The notes beneath the pieces were generated by a model. It worked only from the letters and a program-made list of their open reading frames with translations. It did not search any database and was not told where the DNA came from. From Carex sylvatica (lineage: Eukaryota > Streptophyta > Magnoliopsida > Poales > Cyperaceae): a stretch of DNA of 20,898 bases. This document shows positions 1 through 8,465 of the stretch, piece by piece. Each line of letters begins with the position of its first letter. Positions within the stretch are counted from its first letter, which is position 1. The translations under genes were made by a program, and so were the position numbers. The stretch is from the NCBI GenBank assembly GCA_964058845.1, contig CAXKVR010000846.1:1-20898 (forward strand), in the 5' to 3' direction.

Positions 1-616
1 GACGCCTTTTACCTAGCTTCTCCTCCTTTTGCTCGTCAATTCTGGAACGTTTCATGGGGTTATTCGCAAATTTCAATGCATAGCTGGCTTCAACCCCTTT
101 AACCTCTCTTTTCACAACAGCATCTCCACCATGTACCAATCCATCCTTTGAAGATTCTGGAACAGAACTGGAGTCTCCTTTGTCGGTCTCTCTTTCTTCA
201 TTGCCTACATTGTTGGAACCTGCAACTTCGGTATTCCCATCTATGTCAGACCACTCGCCTTCTTCTCTCTCAGTACCTTTGGTTCCATCATTGTTACTAG
301 TAGGCTTTGGTTCCTCATTTGAATCTTTGTTTCTCATAAAGGGCTGGAAAAGAGACCCAGTAGAAGCATGCTTGAAGGCATGGTTATTTAGCAAACCCTG
401 GTTTGATGCTGTGTTTGGAATAGGCAGATTTGAGGCAGTCCCCCCTGGAATAGGGAGATTTGGGGCATTTCTGCCTGGAATAGGGAGATTTGGGGCACTT
501 GAGCTTGTCATCGGGAGTGAATTTTGGGGCTGTGATGTCGCAGGGGAACTATTAGGGAATTCATCTTCGGACGGAAGTTCATTAAGGTCAAATAAAATCT
601 TTCCACGAGACCCCAT
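1..616 (-). CDS. SEN1/MAGATAMA3-like RNA helicase, N-terminal part (runs off left edge)
   Basis: The reading frame is open from the ATG at 616-614 to the window edge, giving 205 residues of N-terminus. It is low-complexity and charged: FDLNELP at residues 9-15, three copies of a ten-residue APNLPIPG-type repeat at 41-70, an acidic REEGEWSD motif at 117-124, and REVKGVEASYALKFANN at 170-186 followed by a basic MKRSRIDEQKEEKLGKRR stretch. From memory of the family, this layout (MGSRG-LFDLNE start, REEGEWSD, VKG-EASHALK) matches the plant proteins annotated as SEN1-like or tRNA-splicing-endonuclease-positive-effector helicases, superfamily 1, UPF1-like. Their AAA_11/AAA_12 helicase core would lie outside the window, so no catalytic motif can be checked here. 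The expected role is nuclear RNA/DNA-hybrid unwinding in RNA processing or transcription termination. Identification rests only on the N-terminal motifs; the ORF itself is near certain. Confidence 0.72.
   Translation of the reverse strand, partial: MGSRGKILFDLNELPSEDEFPNSSPATSQPQNSLPMTSSSAPNLPIPGRNAPNLPIPGGTASNLPIPNTASNQGLLNNHAFKHASTGSLFQPFMRNKDSNEEPKPTSNNDGTKGTEREEGEWSDIDGNTEVAGSNNVGNEERETDKGDSSSVPESSKDGLVHGGDAVVKREVKGVEASYALKFANNPMKRSRIDEQKEEKLGKRR
407..496 (-). repeat. 30-bp coding tandem repeat in helicase N-terminus
   Basis: Three units of 30 bp encode APNLPIPGRN, APNLPIPGGT and ASNLPIPNTA. Period 30 keeps the frame. The first two units differ at very few bases, which suggests recent slippage or unequal exchange inside a disordered segment. 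Confidence 0.9.
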
Positions 617-633
617 TGCATGTGTAAATGCAT
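508..633 (-). promoter_or_regulatory. Upstream ORF overlapping the helicase start
   Basis: An ATG at 633, with a second in-frame ATG at 621, lies just upstream of the main ATG at 616 and is in another frame. The frame stays open for 41 codons and ends at a TGA at 508-510, inside the helicase coding sequence. If this part of the leader is in the mature mRNA, such an overlapping uORF would lower initiation at the main ATG. Use in vivo is inferred. Confidence 0.5.
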
Positions 634-1300
634 ATATATATTAACTAAAGTTTAGTTTGGCAAATGAAGAGTGCGCTTTAAAAGTCCCCTTGCAAAAATT
701 GATCCTGTAAAATTTTATTACAGTAAGAAAGCAGCAACTAATAACTCCCAGAAAAATAAATAAAGCAATACCCATGGTGTCAACAACAGTAACTTATAAC
801 TGTGAGCACCATTGCTGCTCCCCTGTTATACAATTTATCCACCTCAGGTAAACAAATATTTCCAAGTAAGCTACACAAAGAGAACGATTTCCTATCAAAA
901 ATATCAAAATAATCATCTCTTTTCTCAACTATTCTACAGAGTACGACCGAAGGGAAAGAGCTGATAAATTTAATTAATTTTCTGAAATTTGACCAAAAAT
1001 CACGAATTAGCAAAAGAGAGAACAACCCAAAAATCCAAATCAACAAAAAAGAAATCATAAAAATAGCAAAAATGCAACAAGTTGCTTAAAGACCTCACCT
1101 AGGGTTTAATAGGGACCTCGCTCCAGATTAGCGCGGCGTAGATTGGAAGGAAGAGAAACCACGACAAGGTTAGCAAGGTCGGGGGAGGGAGAGGGGGAGG
1201 GGGTGAATGCTAGGTTTAGGTAGATCGAAGAAGAGAGGCGAAGAGATCAAGAGAGGGGAGTGCTGTCTGGCGCTGACTATGGACCGAGAAAGGAGGATCG
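617..1300 (-). other. Helicase 5' UTR with leader intron
   Basis: On the minus strand a good donor, AG|GTGAG, falls at 1099/1098. An acceptor, TTTTACAG|GATC, falls at 705/704. This gives a leader intron of about 394 bp (1098-705), rich in A and T, between a first untranslated exon (about 1300-1099) and the exon carrying the ATG (704 onward). The first exon contains an AACCCTAG telo-box right at the donor. The transcription start is not directly visible; about 1300 is an estimate. Confidence 0.55.
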
Positions 1301-1400
1301 AGGCGATCGTTCGATATAGAGGTTAGGGTTAGACGACGATCTGTGTTTGCTTTCTCTCTCCCCCGGTCTCTATCGTGGGTTTAATTTATTGCGTCATTTT
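1170..1400 (-). promoter_or_regulatory. Helicase core promoter / pyrimidine-rich leader
   Basis: Read on the minus strand, this region holds a long C/T tract (1177-1203, the complement of a GGGGGAGGGAGAGGGGGAGG run), a telo-box CTAACCCTAAC at about 1322-1332 and further CT-rich sequence at 1345-1368. Pyrimidine patches and telo-boxes are established features of plant housekeeping promoters, often with no clear TATA box. A CTATAT at about 1315 is a weak TATA candidate. Confidence 0.5.
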
Positions 1401-1483
1401 CTTTTTTGGTTTTCAAGGGGAGTAAAGGATTTACTATAATTCTTACTGCTGTGCCGACTATGTATCAGTCCCAACCTTCATTC

Positions 1484-1630
1484 GAGTCCGCATCCTCTAA
1501 AGTAACTCAAATTTTGGATTTCTATCCAAACCGTCTGATCAGAATCTGGATCAATCCGAACGAGGTGGAAATCAGATCGGACGGTATATATATGACTCAA
1601 AATTTGAGTTACTTTAGGTGAAATGAATTC
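1484..1630. mobile_element. MITE-like fold-back, Mutator-like ends (147 bp)
   Basis: The two ends form an inverted repeat. The left reads GAGTCCGCATCCTCTAAAG and the right, reverse-complemented, GAATTCATTTCACCTAAAG. Both continue as TAACTCAAATTTTG, which pairs perfectly. No clean target duplication is seen; the flanks match at only about 5 of 9 positions. The left end shares CGYATCCTCT with the elements at 7503 and 14788, so the three are probably one family. It lies about 200 bp upstream of the helicase promoter. Confidence 0.65.
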
Positions 1631-1639
1631 CTTTCAACG

Positions 1640-2219
1640 GTGTCTTTATTAAGACCAGCTACGGTCAGAGATCTCCAATTTCGTTGCAGTAGATCATATA
1701 TCTTATATAATTTAATTTGACGATGATTTATTTTCCTACTGTATTTCTGCATGCCTATAAAGAAAAGGGCTAAAAAAAAGCACTAGTTCAAAACAGGAAG
1801 ACCAGCACATCGTGTTCTTAAGAACTGTCTCTTGCATCTATTTTTTGCTTGGTTGTACGTTTAGAGTAAAATTAGGATGCTTTTAAGAACTCACAAACAA
1901 CTTGGTGAATTTAATTTTTAAATCTATTAAAATTGTTTAAGATGACGAATTTAAAATGTTGAAGTGATTTTTTTTAAGTTATTTTTATTTATAAAATTTA
2001 TATTTTTTTAATTATATTTTTTTAATTAATTTAGTATAAAGTTAAGCAGTAAAAAAATTAATGCATTAAAATTAACTTATAAATTTCTTTTTATCATTTG
2101 AATTAATACTAAATTAATTAAAAAAATTATAACATTTGTATGTAAATGTATCATTCATGAAGAAAGCTGGTTTAAACATTGAATTTGTCATTTGAAGTTA
2201 TTTTGATAGATTTTGGAAT
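1640..2219. other. AT-rich intergenic DNA
   Basis: No gene is seen. Around 1990-2130 there is a weak fold-back, where a TTTTTTAATTAATTTAGTATAAA stretch (about 2010-2040) is echoed in reverse complement at about 2105-2130. It may be an old, eroded MITE, but the sequence is so AT-rich that chance cannot be excluded. Confidence 0.4.
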
Positions 2220-2228
2220 TAAGTTCAC

Positions 2229-2520
2229 GAGTAAGTCTGTGGTACTTTGCATTGTACGGATTGGTCCGTAATATGAATCAATATTTACATTTTCAAAATC
2301 TTAACAGTCGATTCAAACCGTACAACATTATCCCATATGAATATGTACTTGCAGGCTGAATTTTATATTTTTTTAGGATTTATTTTATTCAGCCTGCAAG
2401 TACATATTCATATAGAATCATATTATACGGTTTGAATCGACCGTTAGAATTTTAAAAACAAAAAATATTAATCTGTATTACAGAATAATATGTACTATAC
2501 ATAGTACCATAGACTCGCTC
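2229..2520. mobile_element. Mutator-like MITE with 9-bp TSD (292 bp)
   Basis: The element is flanked by a perfect 9-bp direct repeat TAAGTTCAC at 2220-2228 and 2521-2529. The termini are GAGTAAGTCTGTGGTACT on the left and GAGCGAGTCTATGGTACT on the reverse-complemented right, with 3 mismatches in 18. Inside, a long inverted repeat runs from GATTCAAACCGTA (about 2311) through CTTGCAGGCTGAAT to a short loop near 2370 and back, so the whole element can fold into a hairpin. Nine-bp duplications are characteristic of the Mutator superfamily. It has no coding capacity. Confidence 0.9.
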
Positions 2521-2529
2521 TAAGTTCAC

Positions 2530-3164
2530 AGAGAAACTTAGTGAGTCTAAGAACACCCTAGTTCTACCCTTATATATTAACTATGTTATCATATGTGCAT
2601 CGAGATGGATAAATTTATCAATGATCAGATTTGATAAGTGAAAAAATAAGTTTCAATTTCTTTGTGTTAAATAAGTTTGAATTTGTTATATTTCACCGCA
2701 ATACTTGTTTTTTTTTTTTTTTCCAAATACAATACTTGTTTTTGCTATCAAAATTAAAAACGTGAGATAGCAATATTTTAGATCAAATTGAAAGAAGATG
2801 CTTCGATTGTTCGAGCCAAATTAAACAATAACCAAAAATAAAAGTTAATGCATGCTCAGCAAGGGAATCTGACGATTATTTTGTTTTCCTATCATGTAAT
2901 GCGTTTAATCCATCTCTCGATCCATAATATTTGTATTATCTGTTTAATTTAGCACAAATAAATTTATGCAGGTGTAAGGATACAAGTTAAAAATTATATC
3001 AATTTTAATGATTTAAAAAAAATCCTAAATAAATTAAAAAATGAATCGACACAACTAATGCAATGTAAATTCATTAGCAGAATTTCATAAACAGTATTTA
3101 TTGTATATGATAATATGATTGATTTAACACGAATTAATTTATGTGCATGTGAAGATGATATGTA
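2530..3164. other. AT-rich intergenic DNA
   Basis: No gene is seen. A poly-T run lies at 2708-2722, flanked by the repeated word AATACTTGTTTTT. Two diverged copies of a roughly 40-bp stretch (TTTAATTTAGCACAAATAAA near 2943 and GATTTAACACGAATTAATTT near 3120) hint at an older duplication. Confidence 0.4.
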
Positions 3165-3172
3165 CTTATATG

Positions 3173-3504
3173 CAGGGGCGGATCTACATGGTTTCAGGGG
3201 GGGGCAACTGTCTTTTATGGATTTTAAGTTTCAATGGAGATCAGGACGTTCCGATCGGTTTTGCCCTCCTCTGAAAAAAAAAATTTATTCCCCTCTGAAT
3301 GTTCGATTTGTAATTTGGGTTAAATTTAGAGTCAAAATTAAAATAAATTTCTTGAATTATGATCGGTAATCATAAATTACAAGTCAGAGTATTGAAAAGT
3401 ATAAGTTAAAGCATTTTTTTATCGAGTACTTAATTAGTTAATGGGTTTAAATCCAATTCGATATTTTTTTGCCCCTCCACACAAAAATTATGAATCTGCC
3501 CCTA
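3173..3504. mobile_element. hAT-like non-autonomous element with 8-bp TSD (332 bp)
   Basis: The termini are CAGGGGCGGATCTACATG on the left and TAGGGGCAGATTCATAA on the reverse-complemented right. Both sides carry the 8-bp duplication CTTATATG (3165-3172 and 3505-3512). An 8-bp TSD with a CAGGGGCGG terminus is typical of plant hAT-derived elements. Internal similarity between the arms is low and no transposase is present. A short open frame across it has no family resemblance. Confidence 0.88.
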
Positions 3505-3618
3505 CTTATATGTCAGTTTTGATAATTTTATGATAGAAAAATAAGGTCCAAATTGAAAGGAAATAACAAAATAAGACAACTATTGGCATGTGGAGATATA
3601 TGCTGAGCTCTAGACTGC

Positions 3619-3829
3619 GGAAACAAATCTGTTGCAATCCGAATTGGATAAACAGTATCCTGAAATCTCTGTTTTTCCAAATCAAATTGTCGATTTATTT
3701 TGAGATGCGTGTATAGAAAAACTAGTTATTTAAAGATGCGTGCACAGAAAAAGTTGAACGGTTAGATTTGAAAAAACAGAGATTTCAGAGTACTGTTCAT
3801 TAAATTCGAATCGCAACATATTTCATTCC
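3619..3829. mobile_element. Mutator-like fold-back MITE with 9-bp TSD (211 bp)
   Basis: The flanking repeat CTAGACTGC is present at 3610-3618 and 3830-3838. The termini GGAAACAAATCTGTTGC and GGAATGAAATATGTTGC (right end reversed) differ at 3 of 17 positions. The arms stay complementary over about 65 bp, including TGAAATCTCTGTTTTT, around a central 80-bp loop. That loop carries the direct repeat AGATGCGTGYANAGAAAAA at about 3703 and 3735. The structure and TSD length point to a Mutator-superfamily MITE. Confidence 0.88.
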
Positions 3830-3838
3830 CTAGACTGC

Positions 3839-4139
3839 GCTTAAGGTCACAGAATAATTGAGATTATATATATTCATGTTGCAAAGCTTGTTGTTAGCTT
3901 TCATACATATTGCTTTCGGCTTTCCAATTGAGTTTTTGTCTTCGCGTTTTAGCAGTTTTCTTATTTCTTTGATGTTTTATTTATTTATTTTTAATCTTTT
4001 TAGCCCATCTCCTCCATAATATATTGTACTATTTTAGACAGAACAACGAATCACTTTCTATGTTATTTTAAGATAGTTAGTGAGGACTCGGGAGGAGCCG
4101 GTTTTATATCAAGCATACAGCAGCCTCAGCAAACTCAGT
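3839..4139. other. Intergenic DNA, nothing recognised
   Basis: The sequence is AT-rich with no open frame of note and no clear repeat boundaries. It leads into the direct-repeat block that begins at 4140. Confidence 0.4.
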
Positions 4140-4300
4140 ATCTCGTAGTTGGCATCAACTCGATCAAAATTTTTATTAATATCATTAAAAAAAAAAAAAC
4201 CAACAAAATTGAAAATTTTGAATAATATTAGAGCCTCCAATTCAATCTGCGGCATCTCGTAGCTAGCATCAACTCAATCGAAATTTTTATTAATACCATT
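4140..4300. repeat. Direct repeat, two 47-bp units 114 bp apart
   Basis: The unit starting ATCTCGTAGTTGGCATCAAC at 4140-4186 recurs at 4254-4300. The copies differ at 5 positions, all transitions. A second word, CTCCAATTCAATCTRCGG, occurs at about 4234 and 4425, and TTGAATTGGAG occurs in inverted orientation at about 4348. The block to about 4445 therefore looks like a broken repetitive element of unknown class, interrupted by poly-A and poly-T runs. Confidence 0.75.
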
Positions 4301-4445
4301 TTTAAAAAAAACCACTGAAATTGGGGAATTTGTAAAATACCAGGGCCTTGAATTGGAGGCCCCCAAAACCTAAATATAAGTATATTACAGTGCATTTTTA
4401 GATTTTTTTTTTTTTTTTTGGGGAGCTCCAATTCAATCTACGGTC

Positions 4446-5134
4446 CCAAAGAATGAGACCGCATATTAAATTAGCGGTCTTGATATTTTTTGAATTTCTC
4501 ATAATTTTTTTTTTTTTTGACAGTGATACCAATAAAAACTTCGGTCAACTCTTATCTTAACTCTTGGTTTGGGGAGTTGGATAAGCTGAGGGGTGGTTAC
4601 AACATGTATCTCGTTTATTATATTGGAATGGGTGCTTGATGAATATATATATATATATATATATTTTTCCGTATGAGTTTTTCACCAGAAAATTGTGTCT
4701 TGTGGTTATTATGCTTGTTGTACATGTGTCTTGAAGACTTGAACTATCCAACAATTAATATCAATGCTTTCGCTGTTACGAGTTGCTAACAATTGATATT
4801 ACAACTTCGGTTACTGCTCTAACAACAACACGTCCCAAACACACATGTCAAAAAATATCAGAAAAATAATACTCGAAAAGAAAATAGAAGTGGGAAATGA
4901 TTGTTTATATTCCATAAATCCCCAGACAATTGGTGATGAAGTCAATGGTGAAATTAAATTTTTAAGAAAAAAAGACTCATAAATGCCTTCAAAACTAATC
5001 CTACCATTAATAAAAGACTCCGGAAATTTGTTAAAGTGAAATCCAATTTTTAAGAAGAAATCAAGTTATACTAGGCCCGTTCATAGAGACTATGGAATTA
5101 ATATTCAACAAACTTGACCTTTAAAAAGGCCCGG
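4446..5134. other. AT-rich intergenic DNA with (AT)n microsatellite
   Basis: This stretch holds a small stem-loop at about 4456-4485 (AGACCGC paired with GCGGTCT), poly-T at 4506-4517 and an (AT)11 microsatellite at 4643-4664. A weak inverted pair TTAATATCAATG / CAATTGATATTAC lies at about 4756-4801. No gene is supported. Confidence 0.5.
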
Positions 5135-5608
5135 CCTAAATTGTTATTACTGAAATTTTTATTTATAGCATAAAAAAAAATCACTTTGATTTTGAAGAAA
5201 TTTGAGAAATATTCAGGCCGCACAGGAATTCTGCGAACTTAAATACTGAGTATGCACATGTTTTATGCAGTCCCAACCTTTATAAAAAAAAAAAAATTAC
5301 TAAAAAAAATCGTTTTATGTGCCAAAAATCAGAGCATTGGAAGAGAATGGTCTCCGTAGAATCCTTTTCTGTGCCAACTTTTTGTTTTTTATAATAAAGT
5401 TTTTGTAAAAAAAAAAAAAGTTAGAGATCGCAAAATGGTTATGCAGACTTCAATTTGGAGCTGCAAAAAGCATGTGCAAACCTCAGTATTTGAGTCCGCA
5501 GAATTCCTCTGTGGCCCGGGTAATTCTCAAATTTCGACCAAACAGGAGTGTTTTGGTTTATTTATTTTTATTATGCTATAAATTAAAATTTCGGGACAAT
5601 TTAAGAGG
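5135..5608. mobile_element. Large fold-back element, class unassigned (about 474 bp)
   Basis: Two arms of about 150-180 bp are reverse complements with scattered differences. CCTAAATTGT at 5135 pairs with CAATTTAAGAGG ending at 5608. TTTATAGCATAA pairs with TTATGCTATAAA, and GGAATTCTGCGAACT pairs with AGTCCGCAGAATTCC. CACATG pairs with CATGTG near the centre. The outer ends are frayed and no target duplication could be fixed, so the true termini may lie some bases outside. It carries no coding sequence. It could be a fold-back or Mutator-derived element. Confidence 0.7.
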
Positions 5609-6055
5609 TATCAAGTGAAAAAGGCTAATAAGTGATTAAACAGTATAATTCTATTTATAACAGTCTATAAAGCAAGAGTGAGTCTAACTGATCACTACTG
5701 TAGTCACAATAAATAATAAGCATGTCAGTGTCACACGTGAAACCCAGGTTAGGACTTTTGAGTTCCATCAAGAAAAATAAGTATGAACATGACCAAGAAA
5801 AGAAATATTATCTTGACTGTGATTGTCAAACTAAAAAGCCTTGTTCTTCCATCTATAGAAAAACCCACCATTTTCCAGCATGCACGCCACCTCTTAAATG
5901 CCTAATTATAAAAATTTATACAAAATAATATAGAGTATTAAAATGGTTGCATGAATCATGATGCATAGACAAAATCACAAAAAAAATCGACTTCAAACCA
6001 TGGATTGGAATTTTTTTTTTCCGGCTTCAATATTTAAATTGTTCAGATTTTGTGT
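5609..6055. other. Intergenic DNA, nothing recognised
   Basis: No gene is seen. A short plus-strand open frame (5722-5928) has biased composition and no recognisable family, so it is not called. Confidence 0.4.
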
Positions 6056-6063
6056 GACCAGAT

Positions 6064-6546
6064 TAGGGGTGGCAATAAAGCTCATGGCTCGTAGCTCAAT
6101 CGTGACTCGCATCTGACTCGTTTATCAGTGGACCGAGCTGTTAATGAGCTAGTTGATCACTAGCTCGATTCAGAATTAACAAGTTTGAGCTGGAGCCTAG
6201 CTCGCTTGCGAGTTGGTGAGCCAGCTCAGTCCAAGTATGAATTTGTGTGAATTTTAGTATGCATGAATTTATTTTGTGAACTATGTTTGTATGAATTTGA
6301 AGATTTAGTATTTTAATATGTATGAAGTTAGTTACAAACTTAATTTATAGTAGTTGATTTTATAATACAATATTTAATATATTTGAGCTTTTGGTCCATG
6401 AGCTGACTCGACTCGCTCGTTGTCAAAACAAGCGAGCCACAAGCCAATTTTTAAGTTCGAATCTGAATATTGACTCGCTCGTTACTAAAACGAGCGAGCC
6501 ATAAACTTGATCTAGCTCAGATCGAGCCGGCTCGTTGCCAGCCCTA
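6064..6546. mobile_element. hAT-like non-autonomous element with 8-bp TSD (483 bp)
   Basis: The 8-bp duplication GACCAGAT stands at 6056-6063 and 6547-6554. The termini are TAGGGGTGGCAA on the left and TAGGGCTGGCAA on the reverse-complemented right, one mismatch in 12. The TAGGGGTGGCAA end with an 8-bp TSD is a common plant hAT signature. The interior is rich in GCTCG and GAGCT words. It holds two related imperfect palindromes of the form GACTCGCTCGTT-(n)-AACNAGCGAGCC at about 6408-6438 and 6470-6501. No transposase is present. Confidence 0.9.
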
Positions 6547-6554
6547 GACCAGAT

Positions 6555-7191
6555 CAAGTAACTCTAGCGTCGTAGTAGGTTGTCGTGTGCCGCCAACATT
6601 ATTCCGAACATTAGCAAAATTAGGATTATTCCTCTCATACTTTGTTCCGGAAAAATAAAATTTATTTCATAATAAATTGAACAATAATATATTTGTAAAC
6701 ATAAATAAATAATTTTTCTATAACTTCAATGATAAATATAATAAACACAATAAAATTATCCGAATAAAACTTTCTTTAAAAAATGTAAATATATTTCTCT
6801 CATCAATGTAGAGAGATATATAAAAAATATGAGACTTTTGATCTAAGAAAATATAATTGGATAGACGAAAATATTTTGATGCGACGCATATATATATATA
6901 TATTTTAACTTTATACTCTTGTTGATTTTACAAAAGAAAAAAAAATGAAAAAGAAACTAGCTAAATCTAGAACGCGTCCTGCTTTAAACCTCCCATAATA
7001 TAATTAATTATTGAACTTCTAAGAAATAAGAATGGGTCCGCTCGCCTTGTGAAAACTTCAATTTTGATCATGATAAGCAAGTTTGTAGCCCTTTCAAATG
7101 CTACCTAGCCTGCTTAAGGGTTTGATGAATTAATTTTAGCATTTATATTTGTACACGATCCGATTTGTACGAGTCACGTGCCATGTGTCGT
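6555..7191. other. AT-rich intergenic DNA
   Basis: No gene is seen. A (TA)n microsatellite lies at about 6888-6903 and an A-rich run at about 6935-6955. Confidence 0.45.
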
Positions 7192-7194
7192 TAA

Positions 7195-7350
7195 GGCTCT
7201 GTTCAGCGGATGTATAGAAATGGATATAAAAATGTGATTAAAAAAGTTTTTAACTGATTTTTACTATTCACGTGAAAAAAAAAGATTCAATCTGAGTGAA
7301 TTTTTTTTTCCATGTAAACAGTAAAAGCTCCACTATAGCTTAACATGGCC
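7195..7350. mobile_element. Tourist-like (PIF/Harbinger) MITE with TAA TSD (156 bp)
   Basis: The trinucleotide TAA flanks both sides (7192-7194 and 7351-7353). The termini are GGCTCTGTTCAGC and GGCCATGTTAAGC (right reversed). GG-C-TGTT ends with a TAA/TTA duplication are the mark of PIF/Harbinger-derived MITEs. Internal arms pair partly: TTTTTACTATTCACGTGAAAAAAA against TTTTTTCCATGTAAACAGTAAAA. Confidence 0.8.
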
Positions 7351-7502
7351 TAAATATGCATATAAAAAAGATGAAGGGGGAGAGGTGATCGGAATTCCGA
7401 TTCAGTGCAACATCCAAGTCTGTAGAATGATCAGATACGAAGTCGTACAAGTGTAATGTGATAGCTTAAGCTAGTATGATGTCATGGTTGGTATCATGTT
7501 TG

Positions 7503-7687
7503 TACTCGTATCCTCTGCATTAACTCAAATTAAAGAGAATTTTTTGAGTTAATGCATCTGTACCATCCGATATGCTTTAAAATTCGCACTGACAAGATCA
7601 TACTAATATTGATGAAAGGCTCCTATGTTAAAATTAAACGGCTAGATTAGTTCCGTATAAAATCAGACGGCCAAAATACATTAACTC
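7503..7687. mobile_element. Mutator-like MITE with compound left end (185 bp)
   Basis: A perfect 10-bp direct repeat ATCATGTTTG flanks it (7493-7502 and 7688-7697). The right terminus, reversed, reads GAGTTAATGTATTTTGGCCG. Its partner GAGTTAATGCATCTGTACC starts not at the left edge but about 43 bp inside, at 7546. The outer left 43 bp begin TACTCGTATCCTCTG and run into GCATTAACTCAAA, an inverted copy of that internal terminus. The left end is therefore itself a small palindrome. The CGTATCCTCT word links it to the elements at 1484 and 14788. Confidence 0.78.
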
Positions 7688-7697
7688 ATCATGTTTG

Positions 7698-8465
7698 CAC
7701 ATTTTATCATTTTAGTTTTTGGTCGTATCATATAATCTTTTGTTTGTTATCTTCTTGCCAAGTGTTCAAATGGGGTAAACATGTTCATACTCATAGCGCC
7801 ACAGTTGAAAGATAACACCTATATATCTACAATTAATATATCTGATCAACACAGATCAAGCCAATAAATTGGTTCACTAGCTACCCGTTATGTTACTAAC
7901 AACATCAATATAAAATATTACCTTAAAGAAAACATTAATAGTGTAACAAGTAATTTTCAGGGACCCATTTTATATCCTTTTGCAAATAAAAGTACAATAG
8001 AGGATTAAAAAAATTAAAAATTAAAAACAAGGAATCACATCTAGTCTTGACTTGTGGAAAGCTAGTGAATCCATTAGTTTGTTTTTAAGCATTCCTCGTC
8101 AGAATTTCTAACTACCAAGCTGGGCTTGTGTTCATGCATATTGGGCATGTTTGAAATTTACATGTACATAATGAGAATTTAACTAGAAAGATATGTTCCA
8201 CCAAGACATGAACTATGACCATGGATACTAAAATAGCAAGTAGTGATCTAGTATGCTACATAATTACGTACTGATATCAAACCCACAAACATAGAAAATG
8301 AAACACAAGCATATCTACCAGGAACAAACACGAGCAATTCCAAATCAAAATAGTTCATATATCACAAACACTAGTTCACATATATCACATTGGGAAAAAG
8401 TACAAGCACAAACACAGACTTACAATAGGAAGATAACAAAATGTAGAAAAATATATAATATCTAT
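7698..8465. other. Intergenic DNA, nothing recognised
   Basis: No gene, repeat or element boundary is supported. It lies downstream of the F-box pseudogene and may include its former 3' flank. Confidence 0.4.

Noticed and set aside
180..644. Plus-strand open frame of about 154 codons
   Set aside because: It is the antisense shadow of the helicase coding exon, whose minus-strand translation has conserved family motifs.
3115..3369. Plus-strand open frame of 84 codons
   Set aside because: It crosses the left border of the hAT-like element and its TSD, with no recognisable protein family.
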